Shown here piece by piece: positions 51,675 through 60,905 of a stretch of DNA of 64,000 nucleotides (within the stretch, counting starts at the first letter, position 1; every line of letters begins with the position of its first letter). Origin of the DNA: Armatimonadota bacterium (lineage in GTDB: Bacteria > Armatimonadota > Fimbriimonadia > Fimbriimonadales > Fimbriimonadaceae); contig JAFDWR010000001.1 in assembly GCA_018268355.1 (NCBI GenBank), positions 153,961 to 217,960 on the forward strand, written 5' to 3'. Under the pieces are notes generated by a model. It was not told where the DNA came from. It searched no databases and saw only the letters and a list, made by a program, of their open reading frames with translations. The translations under genes and the position numbers were made by a program.

Positions 51675-53054
51675 TTAGCCGGCCGCGCGGGTGCGCTGGA
51701 CGACTTCGCTGAGGAACACCGCGTTGTTCGGCGTTCGCTTGATGAGCTTGATGAGCGATTCGGTCGCCGAAATGCTGTCTTGCTCCTTGGCCATGAGTCG
51801 GCGAAGCTGAACCACGCCGTCGTAGACCTCCTTCGGGAAGAGATACTCTTCGTGGCGCGTCGACGATCGTCGAACGTCGATCGCAGGCCAGATTCGTCGC
51901 TCCGCAAGGTCGCGATCGAGCACGATTTCCATGTTGCCCGTACCCTTGAGCTCTTCAAAGATCGAATCGTCCATCTTCGAGCCGGTATCGACGAGCACCG
52001 AGGCGATGATCGTGAGCGATCCGCCTTCTTCGATGTTTCGCGCGGCACCAAAGAAGCGTCGCGGTCGATAGAGGGCACTCGGGTCGAGACCACCGGTGAG
52101 GGTGCGTCCGCTCGGGTTGATCGTGAGGTTCGAAGCGCGCGAAAGTCGGGTGATCGAGTCGAGCAGGATCGCCACGTCTCGGCCCGATTCCACCAGTCGC
52201 TTGGCTTGCTCAAGGCAGAGCTCGGCGACTCGCATGTGGTTCTCCGGTGGCTCGTCAAAGGTCGAGCTGATCACCTGACCGCGAACGGATCGGCGCATGT
52301 CGGTGACCTCTTCCGGTCGTTCGTCCACAAGGAGGACCATGAGATAGACCTCGGGGTGATTGGCGGTGATCGCGTTGGCAATCGCCTTCATCATCGTGGT
52401 CTTTCCGGCCTTGGGAGGCGAAACGACGAGGCCGCGCTGGCCTTTACCGATTGGCGAAATCAGGTCGACGATTCGGTTCGGGATCGCGTCAGGAACGGTT
52501 TCGACATTGATGCGCTCGTTCGGATAGAGCGGCGTGAGGTCGTCGAAGTTCTTTCTTCGCATCATCTCGGGCGACTTCGCGCCGAACTGGTTGATGCTTT
52601 CGACGCGGAGCATCGCCTTGTACTTCTCGCCTTCACGCGGGAGTCGAACCAGGCCGAAGACGGTGTCTCCGCCGCGCAGGCCGAACTTCTTCACCTGGGA
52701 CTGGCTGACATAGACGTCGTCGTTGGACGGCTGGTAGTTGTCCCGTCGCAGGAATCCCCATCCGTCGTTGAGGATCTCAAGGACGCCACGGGCGTAAACG
52801 AGTTCCTCCGAGCTGTTCTTGAGCGCAAGGAGCTGCTCGATCAGCTCGTGGCGCAAAAGGGTCTGGGGGTTGAGCTTGGCTGCCTTGGCTTCCTTCAGGA
52901 GCGTGGCAGGCGTGGACTCGTCGAAGTGTTGGTAATCAAGTTCCGGCAGATTCTCGAGATCGGTCGGATTTTCGGCCTTTGGCAAGCCGCCTTCACGCTT
53001 TGGACGTCGGCGACTGTGCCCGCCTTCTTTGCGGGGTCTGAATTGATGGCTCAT
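51675..53054 (-). CDS. rho: transcription termination factor Rho
   Basis: 459 residues. A basic, His/Arg/Gly-rich N-terminus precedes the RNA-binding domain ([28 protein letters not shown]) and the ATPase: Walker [17 protein letters not shown], Walker [15 protein letters not shown], and the secondary RNA site near [22 protein letters not shown]. Length is slightly above E. coli Rho because of the N-terminal extension. It follows hpt by 15 nt on the same strand. Confidence 0.97.
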   Translation of the reverse strand: MSHQFRPRKEGGHSRRRPKREGGLPKAENPTDLENLPELDYQHFDESTPATLLKEAKAAKLNPQTLLRHELIEQLLALKNSSEELVYARGVLEILNDGWGFLRRDNYQPSNDDVYVSQSQVKKFGLRGGDTVFGLVRLPREGEKYKAMLRVESINQFGAKSPEMMRRKNFDDLTPLYPNERINVETVPDAIPNRIVDLISPIGKGQRGLVVSPPKAGKTTMMKAIANAITANHPEVYLMVLLVDERPEEVTDMRRSVRGQVISSTFDEPPENHMRVAELCLEQAKRLVESGRDVAILLDSITRLSRASNLTINPSGRTLTGGLDPSALYRPRRFFGAARNIEEGGSLTIIASVLVDTGSKMDDSIFEELKGTGNMEIVLDRDLAERRIWPAIDVRRSSTRHEEYLFPKEVYDGVVQLRRLMAKEQDSISATESLIKLIKRTPNNAVFLSEVVQRTRAAG

Positions 53055-53069
53055 AGAGCAAGGTGTGGG

Positions 53070-53591
53070 TTAAGGTTCTCGATAGATGCCGATGAACGGC
53101 AAGTTTCGGAATCGTTCTTCGTAGTCCAACCCGTATCCGACAACGAATTCCTTTGGAATGTCAAACCCGACGTAGTCAACGTCCAAGGGGGTTTGAAGGG
53201 CCTCCGGCTTCCGCAGGAGACTGGCAATCCGAATCGTTTTCGGGCGGCGGGTCTTCAGGAGTTCGAGGAGGTGGCTGAGCGTGAGCCCGGTGTCCACGAT
53301 GTCCTCAATGATTAAGACGTTTCGGCCCTCAATGAGGACGTCAAGGTCTTTGATTATTTGTACCACACCTGTGGTCGATTTCCCACCCTTATAGCTGCTG
53401 ACCTGAACAAAATCGATCTGAACGTCGCCCGTCAGCCTCTTCGCGAGGTCGGCGAGGAACAGATAAGACCCCTTGAGGACGCCGACCAGCAAGAGCGTTT
53501 CCCCTTCGTAGTCCTGGTTGATCTGGGTGGCCATCTCCTGAATTCGATCTTGGATGGCATCGGCAGAAAGGAGGACGTCAACGGTCGGCAT
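53070..53591 (-). CDS. hpt: hypoxanthine phosphoribosyltransferase
   Basis: 173 residues. [18 protein letters not shown] and the PRPP loop [19 protein letters not shown] are diagnostic, with [18 protein letters not shown] near the end. It salvages hypoxanthine/guanine. TATTCT lies 10 nt before the ATG without a Shine-Dalgarno. Divergent from rph with 41 bp between the starts. Confidence 0.96.
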   Translation of the reverse strand: MPTVDVLLSADAIQDRIQEMATQINQDYEGETLLLVGVLKGSYLFLADLAKRLTGDVQIDFVQVSSYKGGKSTTGVVQIIKDLDVLIEGRNVLIIEDIVDTGLTLSHLLELLKTRRPKTIRIASLLRKPEALQTPLDVDYVGFDIPKEFVVGYGLDYEERFRNLPFIGIYREP

Positions 53592-53601
53592 GGAGAGCGA
53601 G

Positions 53602-53624
53602 AGAATACCTGCCAGCGGTAAAGT
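53602..53624. promoter_or_regulatory. divergent hpt/rph -10 elements
   Basis: TATTCT on the minus strand (53607-53602) and TAAAGT on the plus strand (53619-53624) lie 10 and 8 nt before the respective ATGs. Both genes appear to be leaderless or nearly so. Confidence 0.45.
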
Positions 53625-53632
53625 TCACACCG

Positions 53633-54343
53633 ATGCGACCCGACGGCCGAAACCCTGATCAGCTCCGACCCCTCCACCTCGAGCGTGGATTTGCCAAGTT
53701 TGCCGAGGGCTCGTGCCTGATCCAACTCGGGGACACCCACATGATGGTCACCGCGACGGTCGAGGACCGCGTTCCGCCGTTCCTCAAGGGCAAGGGCCAG
53801 GGCTGGGTCACCGCCGAGTATTCGATGCTCCCTCGGTCGGGCCGCCAGCGCAATAACCGCGACCTGATGAAGCCGAATGGCCGGTCGATGGAGATCCAGC
53901 GGCTGATCGGACGGTCCCTGCGCTCCGTGATCGACATGGAGAAGCTCGGCGAGCGCACGATCACGGTGGACTGCGACGCCATCCGCGCCGATGGTGGCAC
54001 GCGGTGCGCAGCGATCACGGGTGCGTATGTCGCGGTCTACGACGCGATGCGATGGATGATCGAGCAGCGCATGCTCAAGCAGATTGCCCTTCGCGAGCCG
54101 ATTGCCGCGATCTCGGTCGGCATCTACCGCGGGATTGAGGTGCTGGACCTCAACTACGACGAGGACAGCCAGGCGGAAACCGACATGAACGTCATCATGA
54201 CCGGCTCGGGCAAGTTCGTCGAAATCCAGGGCACCGCCGAGCGTGACCCGTTTGGTGCCGACACCCTTGGTCGGCTGCTGAAGCTCGCCGACAAGGGCGT
54301 CAAAGAGCTCGTTGAGGCACAGAAAAAGGTCCTCGCCGAATAG
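53633..54343 (+). CDS. rph: ribonuclease PH
   Basis: 236 residues, full length. [41 protein letters not shown] and [24 protein letters not shown] are family hallmarks. A phosphorolytic exonuclease that trims tRNA and other RNA 3' ends. Its last codons overlap the terminator of the convergent hpd gene. Confidence 0.97.
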   Translation: MRPDGRNPDQLRPLHLERGFAKFAEGSCLIQLGDTHMMVTATVEDRVPPFLKGKGQGWVTAEYSMLPRSGRQRNNRDLMKPNGRSMEIQRLIGRSLRSVIDMEKLGERTITVDCDAIRADGGTRCAAITGAYVAVYDAMRWMIEQRMLKQIALREPIAAISVGIYRGIEVLDLNYDEDSQAETDMNVIMTGSGKFVEIQGTAERDPFGADTLGRLLKLADKGVKELVEAQKKVLAE

Positions 54344-54355
54344 TCGGCAAGGACC
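54323..54355 (-). terminator. terminator for hpd, overlapping the rph 3' end
   Basis: A 12-bp stem (GGTCCTCGCCGA pairing with TCGGCAAGGACC, one mismatch), loop ATAG. AAAAA on the left gives a U-tract for the minus strand; on the plus strand it may serve rph. Confidence 0.75.
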
Positions 54356-54370
54356 CTTCCTGTTTCGCCG

Positions 54371-55456
54371 TTAGAGCGTGCCGCGGACGGCTTGCTCGCG
54401 CTCAATCGACTCGAAGAGAGCCTTGAAGTTGCCCTTGCCAAAGCTCTTCGCACCCTTGCGGTGGATGATCTCATAGAACAAGGTCGGTCGGTCCGTGGTC
54501 GGCTTCGTGAAGATCTGGAGCAGGTAGCCCTCGTCGTCGCGGTCCACGAGAATGCCGAGGTCGGCGAGGACATCGATGTCCTCGTCGATCTCACCCACTC
54601 GGTCGGTGAGCATTTCGTAGTACGTCTTCGGCACCGAGAGGAACTGGACGCCGCGGGCGCGGAGTCGCGAAACCGTGTAGACGATGTCCTCGGTGAGAAG
54701 CGCGACGTGCTGAACGCCTGCGCCGCCGTGGAACTCGAGGTACTCGTCGATCTGCGACTTCTTCTTGCCGGGAGCGGGCTCGTTGATCGGGAACTTGACC
54801 CGGCCATTGCCGCTCGCCATCACCTTCGACATCAGCGAGGTGTAGTCGGTGGAGATGTCCTTATCGTCGAAGCTGATGAGGTTCTTGAAGCCAAGGACGT
54901 CCTCGTACCACTTCACCCACTCGTTCATCTTGCCGAGCTCGACGTTGCCGACGCAGTGGTCGACATCCTTAATGCCGATGCTGTCGCCGGGCTGGTTTTC
55001 GGGTCGGAAGTTCGGGAGGAAGTGGCCCTTGTAACCATCGCGGTTGAGAAGGGTGTGGACGACGTCGCCGTAGGTGTGAATCGCAGCCATGCGAACGCGG
55101 CCATGCTCATCTTCGACCCAGTGCGGTTCCGCAGCCGACTTTGCGCCCCGCGCGACGGCGGTGGCATGCGCCCAATCGACGTCATCGACCTCAAAAGCGA
55201 TGTCCTGGACGAAGTCGCCGTGGTAGGCGATCTTCTCGGCCATCGGGTGGCCGGGGCGGAGCGGCGCGGAGAAGACAACGCGAAGGTTGTTTTGTTCGAG
55301 GAGGTAGCCCGCCTCGTCCTTGACGCCGGTCTCAAGGCCATAGAAGCCCGTGATGTCAAAACCGAACGTGTGTTGGTAGTAAAAAGCAGACGAACGAGCG
55401 TTGTTCACGAAGTGGCGAATGTGGTCAACGCGGCGGATAGGGAACAGGTCTTCCAT
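54371..55456 (-). CDS. hpd: 4-hydroxyphenylpyruvate dioxygenase
   Basis: 361 residues. The non-heme iron ligands are in IKDVDHCVGNVEL (His), GAGVQHVALLTEDI (His) and TLFYEIIHRKG (Glu); GYLLQIFTKP and EYLEFHGG fit too. It converts 4-hydroxyphenylpyruvate to homogentisate with O2, the entry to tyrosine catabolism or tocopherol/plastoquinone-type synthesis, and implies aerobic growth. GAGAGG lies upstream of the ATG and TAGAAT serves as a -10 candidate. Confidence 0.96.
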   Translation of the reverse strand: MEDLFPIRRVDHIRHFVNNARSSAFYYQHTFGFDITGFYGLETGVKDEAGYLLEQNNLRVVFSAPLRPGHPMAEKIAYHGDFVQDIAFEVDDVDWAHATAVARGAKSAAEPHWVEDEHGRVRMAAIHTYGDVVHTLLNRDGYKGHFLPNFRPENQPGDSIGIKDVDHCVGNVELGKMNEWVKWYEDVLGFKNLISFDDKDISTDYTSLMSKVMASGNGRVKFPINEPAPGKKKSQIDEYLEFHGGAGVQHVALLTEDIVYTVSRLRARGVQFLSVPKTYYEMLTDRVGEIDEDIDVLADLGILVDRDDEGYLLQIFTKPTTDRPTLFYEIIHRKGAKSFGKGNFKALFESIEREQAVRGTL

Positions 55457-55559
55457 AGGATTCCTCTCTCTTCATTCTATCCACCAAATGACCGGAAAAC
55501 TAGGTGGGTAAACGTACTGATGGAAGGCGTACATTTTGGTCATCTTGGCGGAAGACGAC

Positions 55560-58241
55560 TTAGGCAGCTTTCGAATCGTCGATCTTGTTGTTGCAGAGGA
55601 TGGTTTCCACCGCTTCTGCGCTGATCGGCCGGCCCAGTAGGTAGCCCTGGCCCTTGTCGCATCCCATCGCGCTCAGTCGCATCATTTGCTCTTCGGTTTC
55701 GATTCCCTCACCGGTTACCGTGAGGTTCAGCGCGCGGCAGAGCGTCAGGATGGCTGAGATGACCGCGGTCGGGGCCTTTTCGTGGCCAAGAACGTGGACA
55801 AACGAGCGATCGATCTTCACGTTGTCGATCGGCAATCGCTGGAGGTTCGAAAGCGAAGAGAAGCCCGTTCCGAAGTCGTCAATCGCGATCTTCACGCCGA
55901 GGTCGCGAAGCTCTTGGAGCATACGGATGGCGAGACTCACGTCGGCGACGGCAAGGCTCTCGGTGATCTCGAGGGTCAGGAGTTGGGGCTTGAGGCCGGT
56001 CTCCTTGAGCGTTTCCTCGACGACCTTGGCGAAGCCACCCGTTTGGATTTGACGCTGGCTGAGGTTGACCTGTACGCCAATCGGAGTTCGGCTGAGCTGG
56101 TTCCACTCGGCGGCCTTCTGACACGCGGTCTTGAGCGCAAACTTTCCGAGGGAGAGGATCAAGCCGGTCTCTTCCGCAATCGGGATGAACTTATCCGGCG
56201 GGATCAGGCCGAGCTCGGGGTGCTTCCAGCGGATCAGGGCCTCTACGCCGCTAAAGCTTCGTGATCCAAGCTCCATGATGGGCTGGTAGACGAGGAAGAT
56301 CTCCTCGCGCTCGAGGGCCACGCGCAGACCGGTTTCCAGTTCCATGCGCTCGACCACGCGGTCGTTCATCGACTGGTCAAAGATCGCATAGTCGGCCTTT
56401 CCGTTCTGCTTGGCCTGGTACATCGCGATGTCGGCATCGCGCAGAAGGCTTTCGGCGTCGGAATCCTCGCGTCGGACCGCGAGGCCAACCGAACACGTGG
56501 CGTACAGTTCGCGCCCTTCAGCTCGAATGGGCTCCTTCACGGCTTCGACCACCTCTCGCGCCAGCTGATCCACAACTTCCATGTCGGGGTTCTGGAAGAT
56601 CAGGATGAACTCGTCGCCGCCGAGGCGCGCGACAAAACCGTTCTGCCCGGCGAGCCGGCTCAGTCGAAGGGCGATCTCGTTGAGCAGAGAATCGCCGACG
56701 CTATGCCCCAGCGAGTCATTGAAGTACTTGAAGTTGTCGAGGTCGACAAATGCGAGGCCGACGTTCACGCCGTCGTCCATCAGGTTCTGAAGATGATTCA
56801 GGAACTTACGGCGGTTCGGGAGTCCGGTAAGGTCGTCATGCTCGGCCTGGTGCTCGACCGTTCGCAGGAGGGCGTCGCGCTCGGTGACATCCTGCAGGAA
56901 GACGTGGACCGAGATCACATCGCCAGCGGTGTCTCGCTCAGGAATGAGCACCGCGTCAAAGCTGCGGCCGGTCTTTGAGGTCAGGTTCAGCTCGACGCGA
57001 TCCTTTCGGTAAAGGCTCGCGTAGCCGTAGGACATCGCTTCGCGGCTCTGCTCATCGAGGTTGGTACAGATTCTGTCGCCAATCGTCAGCGGATCGAGCA
57101 GCCGACCTGCCACTTGGTTCATCGAGACGATCTCGCCACGGTCAGAGGTGTGGATGATGCCGTCAAGAGCGTTCGCAAGAACCGAGTTGAGTTGCAACAG
57201 CGATTCGGTTCGGCGATGGACCTCAAACTCAAGGTGTTCCTTCTGAACTTCAAGCTCGGTCGAGTAGTCGTGGAGCTTGGTGAACATCTCGTTCACGCGG
57301 CCAGTGAGCGAGGAGATCTCGTCCTTGCCGTCGTCGTCGAGCTCGGCGTAGAACTCGCCGGGCTGCACCGACGAAACTCGCTTTTCGAGCCGACGAAGGC
57401 GGTCGACGACGTAGTGGCGGGCAAGGTAAGCCAGGATCAGCGTCGTGAGCAGCAACAGCGCGATAAACGTCCAAAGAAGGACATGGGATGCCTGTTCGCC
57501 GCGTAGGATCGTGGTTCTGGGGACGGTGACAACCAGCGTTCCCGCCGGCTTGCCGTCAAGACCAAGGACCGCTTGACTGATCGAGAGTGACGTCGGGTTC
57601 GTGCGCCCGATCACTGGAATCAGCGAATGCTCACTTGAGCCAACGACCCACTCGGTCGTCGAGTTTGTGCGCTGACTAAGCTCGGTCGAGGTCGTGTGAG
57701 TGATCTTGCGCCCCATGACGAGCCAGCCACGTGAGGGTGCCGAACCTCCCGACTTGTGGATCTGACTCACGGCGACGAAGTAGGCCTGACCACCCGAAGC
57801 AAGGAATCCGGTGTTTCGCAGCGAAACGTCCTTGTGGAGGGGCCAAGGGAAGGCCATGTCTTGGGCGATCTTCTGAAGTGCTAAAGGTTCAACGCTGAAC
57901 AGGTGAACCGGCTTGCCGTCGTTGCCGATGAAGAGGATGAAGTCGACCCTTGCCGACTTGAATGACTCTGGGTTGAGGTTGGACTCGATGAACGACTTGT
58001 TGCGGTCCTTCATGAACTCGTAACAGTCATCCCAAAGGGCCCAGTCGGCGGTTCGGTCGCCAAGGTTGCGGCTGATGTCGCGGTAGGTTTCAAGCGCGAC
58101 GGCGGACGCCTTTTTGGCATCCTGGGTCTCGAGGTCGGCGTAGGTGGGCGCGATGATAGCGTTAATCGCCATCCAAATGCCCAGGGTCGACACGAGAAGT
58201 GCCACCAGCATCCCTACCATCAGCTTGCCGTGAAGTCGCAT
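55560..58241 (-). CDS. CHASE4-HAMP-PAS-GGDEF-EAL cyclic-di-GMP enzyme
   Basis: 893 residues from the ATG at 58241; an open extension to 58346 lacks the family start. Two membrane helices (about 8-28 and 265-290) bracket a CHASE4-like sensor (DWALWDDCYEFMKD). HAMP, a coiled coil and a PAS domain (ALDGIIHTSDRGEIVSMNQVAG) follow. GGDEF is intact at 541-545, but no RxxD inhibitory site precedes it. EAL at 667-669 (GVEALIRWKHPE) with EITES, DDFGTGFSS and KIDRSFV is intact. It may make, degrade or switch c-di-GMP, plausibly tuning motility given the flagellar genes. Confidence 0.93.
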   Translation of the reverse strand: MRLHGKLMVGMLVALLVSTLGIWMAINAIIAPTYADLETQDAKKASAVALETYRDISRNLGDRTADWALWDDCYEFMKDRNKSFIESNLNPESFKSARVDFILFIGNDGKPVHLFSVEPLALQKIAQDMAFPWPLHKDVSLRNTGFLASGGQAYFVAVSQIHKSGGSAPSRGWLVMGRKITHTTSTELSQRTNSTTEWVVGSSEHSLIPVIGRTNPTSLSISQAVLGLDGKPAGTLVVTVPRTTILRGEQASHVLLWTFIALLLLTTLILAYLARHYVVDRLRRLEKRVSSVQPGEFYAELDDDGKDEISSLTGRVNEMFTKLHDYSTELEVQKEHLEFEVHRRTESLLQLNSVLANALDGIIHTSDRGEIVSMNQVAGRLLDPLTIGDRICTNLDEQSREAMSYGYASLYRKDRVELNLTSKTGRSFDAVLIPERDTAGDVISVHVFLQDVTERDALLRTVEHQAEHDDLTGLPNRRKFLNHLQNLMDDGVNVGLAFVDLDNFKYFNDSLGHSVGDSLLNEIALRLSRLAGQNGFVARLGGDEFILIFQNPDMEVVDQLAREVVEAVKEPIRAEGRELYATCSVGLAVRREDSDAESLLRDADIAMYQAKQNGKADYAIFDQSMNDRVVERMELETGLRVALEREEIFLVYQPIMELGSRSFSGVEALIRWKHPELGLIPPDKFIPIAEETGLILSLGKFALKTACQKAAEWNQLSRTPIGVQVNLSQRQIQTGGFAKVVEETLKETGLKPQLLTLEITESLAVADVSLAIRMLQELRDLGVKIAIDDFGTGFSSLSNLQRLPIDNVKIDRSFVHVLGHEKAPTAVISAILTLCRALNLTVTGEGIETEEQMMRLSAMGCDKGQGYLLGRPISAEAVETILCNNKIDDSKAA

Positions 58242-58410
58242 CCTGCAAGGAAATCTTCGGCCTGCGAGGGGGCGAGAACTTAGGCATCGGGCAGGGTTTG
58301 GACGGGAAACTGGTAGTTTTGTTGAAGCATCAAGCATCCCCTGCAACCCAACTGCGCGAAGAGGGGGATTGATTGTGATGCGGACGACCGATCATAATCT
58401 TGCCGACATT

Positions 58411-58485
58411 GCCGATGTAGCTCAGTGGTAGAGCAGCTGTTTCGTAAACAGCAGGTCACCGGTTCGAATCCGGTCATCGGCTCCA
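58411..58485 (+). tRNA. tRNA-Thr(CGT)
   Basis: 75-nt cloverleaf with encoded CCA. Acceptor GCCGATG/CATCGGC, D-arm GCTC/GAGC, anticodon stem GCTGT/ACAGC with loop TTCGTAA (anticodon CGT), T-arm ACCGG-TTCGAAT-CCGGT. Confidence 0.97.
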
Positions 58486-58498
58486 GAATTCCTCTTTC

Positions 58499-58527
58499 GA
58501 GGCGACACAGGTCGCCTCTTATTTGCT
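58499..58527 (+). terminator. terminator of tRNA-Thr
   Basis: GAGGCGAC and GTCGCCTC stem with loop ACAG, then TTATTTGCTTTT. Confidence 0.8.
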
Positions 58528-58637
58528 TTTGGTCCCCGTGAATTTTCACGCTCACCCGATTTGCCCTGCGTAACCTCAATGGGCGAGGGGAGATCGAGGG
58601 CCTGCTTCGGCGGGCCCACCGACTTCGCGGTACACCC

Positions 58638-60779
58638 ATGAAACGAATCTGCGCACGGGCCATTCGGTCGGCCATACAAGTGTTGACCATCGTCATGCTC
58701 TTCGTTGGAGGAGCCAGCTGTGGTGGCGGAGGCGCCGCTGAACTTCCGCTGCCACCCTTCGTGCCCGGCAGCGTCACTGCTCTGGAGTATCAGGAGGTCT
58801 TTGACGGGGCAGGGGACTACCTCAAGTCCGTTCTCTATGACGCGGATGCCGCCCAGAAGATGGTCTTGAAGATGAAGACCTACTCTCAGGTCGTTTTCGC
58901 TGAGGTCACCCCGACGGGCGACGTGATTGCCTTTTTCAAGGATGGACGGCACGTCAGCGTCCTCTTGAACGAGAAGCCACCGCGCCCCGGTACACGTCCC
59001 CAGCCGCAATCGGTGGCGAAGGCTCCATCAGGTGGCCCCAAGAACCTGGTGACGGGCAAGAAGGCATACATGTTCAATTGCATGGATCCCGGGTGGACGG
59101 ATGCGACGCCGCAGCTCGCGACCATGATGCGCGACAAGGGCTATGACGTCACCGAGGGCGCGGGAACGGTTGAGGACTTCAGAAACATCCGCGACGCCGC
59201 CTTCGTTTTCGTCCACGCCCACGGCCGAATCTCGCGCGACCGAAACAGCAAGAAAACGTTTTGGTACCTGACCTCGTCGGACGCGAGTGGGATGGCCAAC
59301 GACCCCTACACGAGCTACTGGCAAGAGGGATCGATCGGGGTCGCCTTGGTTCCCGTCTATGGTGCGCCGACCACTGCAAAGCCGGTCTTGAAGTACGAAG
59401 TCAGCACCAAGTTCTTTTCATCTTCCGGCGTCACGTTCGTTCCGGGCGCCTTCTGGCTTTCCCAGTCGTGCTCGTCGTTCGACGATTCGGCGGTCAACGC
59501 CTTCACCGCGTTGCCGAACCTGTCGATCTATGGAGGGTGGACGCTGCCGTGTGACGCCGACGAGACGACGCCGACGATGCTCTTCATGTTCGACCGGCTC
59601 CTGGGTAAGAACGAGGCTGCGCCAGTACCTGCCGAACCCCAGCCGCCCACCACGTTTGGCGAGTTGCCCTCGCTTCTGGCGACGACGATCCGGCCCGGCG
59701 GCACCCTGCCTCACGACTCGTCCATCACACCCGATGGCAGGTCCTATCTAAGGTTCAAAACCGGAACCGGACCTGCGATCAAGACGATCATCCCTTCGAT
59801 CGAATCGGCCACCGTTGACGTCGAGAAGAACCAGCTCAAGATCACCGGCAACTTCGGGACCGAACTCGGCGCGGTAACGCTCAACGGCTCCAACCTCAAC
59901 GTGATCTCGCACACCGAAAGCCTGATCATCTGCGACAAGCCGTCGCAGGATGAAGGCACGCTGTTCCTTCGCTCCATGGGCGCACCGGGGGCGAGCGGTC
60001 TGCTGTTCAGCAACTCCTACGCCTACAAGGCGTTTGGACTGGAACTCACGCCCAAGACCGCCGACGTTGACCCGAATCAGACGCGCAGCTTCACGGTTGC
60101 GGTCACCCAAGGCACGCTGCCGAGCGGTGCGAAGTATGAGTGGACCGTCCTCGGCGATGGCAAAGTGAACAACCAAACAACGGTGACGACCACCACGACA
60201 ACCGTCACTTATCGGGCACCGAATACCGACGCGAGCGACACCCTGCGGGTCCGCGCGGTGACCTCGACGGGAACGGTGTTAGCAGAAACGACCGCGCTCA
60301 TCTCTGTGGGCAACACACCGCGGATTCAGTTCACCCTCTCGGGCAACTGGGACCCCGCCAAGACTCCGGCGAACGGTACTTACACCTACACCGATGGCGG
60401 CGGAAATCGCATGTTCCCCGAACCGGGCACTGAGGTGCTGTTCTTCAGCCACAACATTGGTGCAACTGATCAGACCATTGGTGCTCTGGTGACCGTCGTG
60501 CTCACACCGGGCCAGGTCGTGGTGCCGGCAACCTACTCGAAGTTTGTCCCTGGACAAGCTCCCGCGCCAGGCCAGTTTCAGTTCACGCTCGCCACGAACC
60601 AATCCAACCCCGACGACTCCGAGTCAAGGCAGTTTGCGGTGGGAACGACAGGCTCGCTGACGATCACATCGGTGACGAGCCTCTCGGGTAACCGAAAGCG
60701 CGCCAAGTACACGTTCACGATCTCCAATGGCATCGGCGGCACGTGTACGGGCTCGGGAACCCAAATCTGGCAGGAATAG
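58638..60779 (+). CDS. lipoprotein with caspase/gingipain-like (clan CD) His-Cys pair and Ig-like repeats
   Basis: 713 residues. The leader ends in a lipobox with Cys28 (GGASCGGGG). A predicted Rossmann-like core (about 135-320) holds two hydrophobic strands ending in the clan CD signature residues: FVFVHAHG (His195-Gly196) and FWLSQSCSS (Cys278), followed by NLSIYGGWTLP. C-terminal of it, about 400-465 resembles an IPT/TIG domain (ESATVDVEKNQLKITGNFG), and two beta-sandwich Ig-like modules follow. Clan CD covers caspases, gingipains, legumains and clostripain. I infer a surface-anchored cysteine peptidase or a pseudo-peptidase; homology is not proven. Confidence 0.7.
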   Translation: MKRICARAIRSAIQVLTIVMLFVGGASCGGGGAAELPLPPFVPGSVTALEYQEVFDGAGDYLKSVLYDADAAQKMVLKMKTYSQVVFAEVTPTGDVIAFFKDGRHVSVLLNEKPPRPGTRPQPQSVAKAPSGGPKNLVTGKKAYMFNCMDPGWTDATPQLATMMRDKGYDVTEGAGTVEDFRNIRDAAFVFVHAHGRISRDRNSKKTFWYLTSSDASGMANDPYTSYWQEGSIGVALVPVYGAPTTAKPVLKYEVSTKFFSSSGVTFVPGAFWLSQSCSSFDDSAVNAFTALPNLSIYGGWTLPCDADETTPTMLFMFDRLLGKNEAAPVPAEPQPPTTFGELPSLLATTIRPGGTLPHDSSITPDGRSYLRFKTGTGPAIKTIIPSIESATVDVEKNQLKITGNFGTELGAVTLNGSNLNVISHTESLIICDKPSQDEGTLFLRSMGAPGASGLLFSNSYAYKAFGLELTPKTADVDPNQTRSFTVAVTQGTLPSGAKYEWTVLGDGKVNNQTTVTTTTTTVTYRAPNTDASDTLRVRAVTSTGTVLAETTALISVGNTPRIQFTLSGNWDPAKTPANGTYTYTDGGGNRMFPEPGTEVLFFSHNIGATDQTIGALVTVVLTPGQVVVPATYSKFVPGQAPAPGQFQFTLATNQSNPDDSESRQFAVGTTGSLTITSVTSLSGNRKRAKYTFTISNGIGGTCTGSGTQIWQE

Positions 60780-60793
60780 CCTGCCGAACGACG

Positions 60794-60832
60794 ATTGGGC
60801 CAGCAATTTTGCGAAGAACTTGTTGGCCCAAT
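60794..60832 (+). terminator. hairpin after the clan-CD-like lipoprotein gene
   Basis: ATTGGGCCA and TGGCCCAAT, 9 bp, enclose a 21-nt loop with an inner inverted repeat (GCAATTTTGC). The tail TCTCCCTTAA is only weakly T-rich. Confidence 0.45.
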
Positions 60833-60905
60833 TCTCCCTTAACGACAATTTGTGATAGATTGCAACCGGAGGTTGTCCTCCACTTGCTTGAGGAAGGATT
60901 TTGCT

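Noticed and set aside
58280-59009. Minus-strand frames with RIRTGDLLFTKQLLYH near 58.4-58.5 kb
   Set aside because: This peptide is the well-known artefact of translating antisense to a tRNA gene, here tRNA-Thr.
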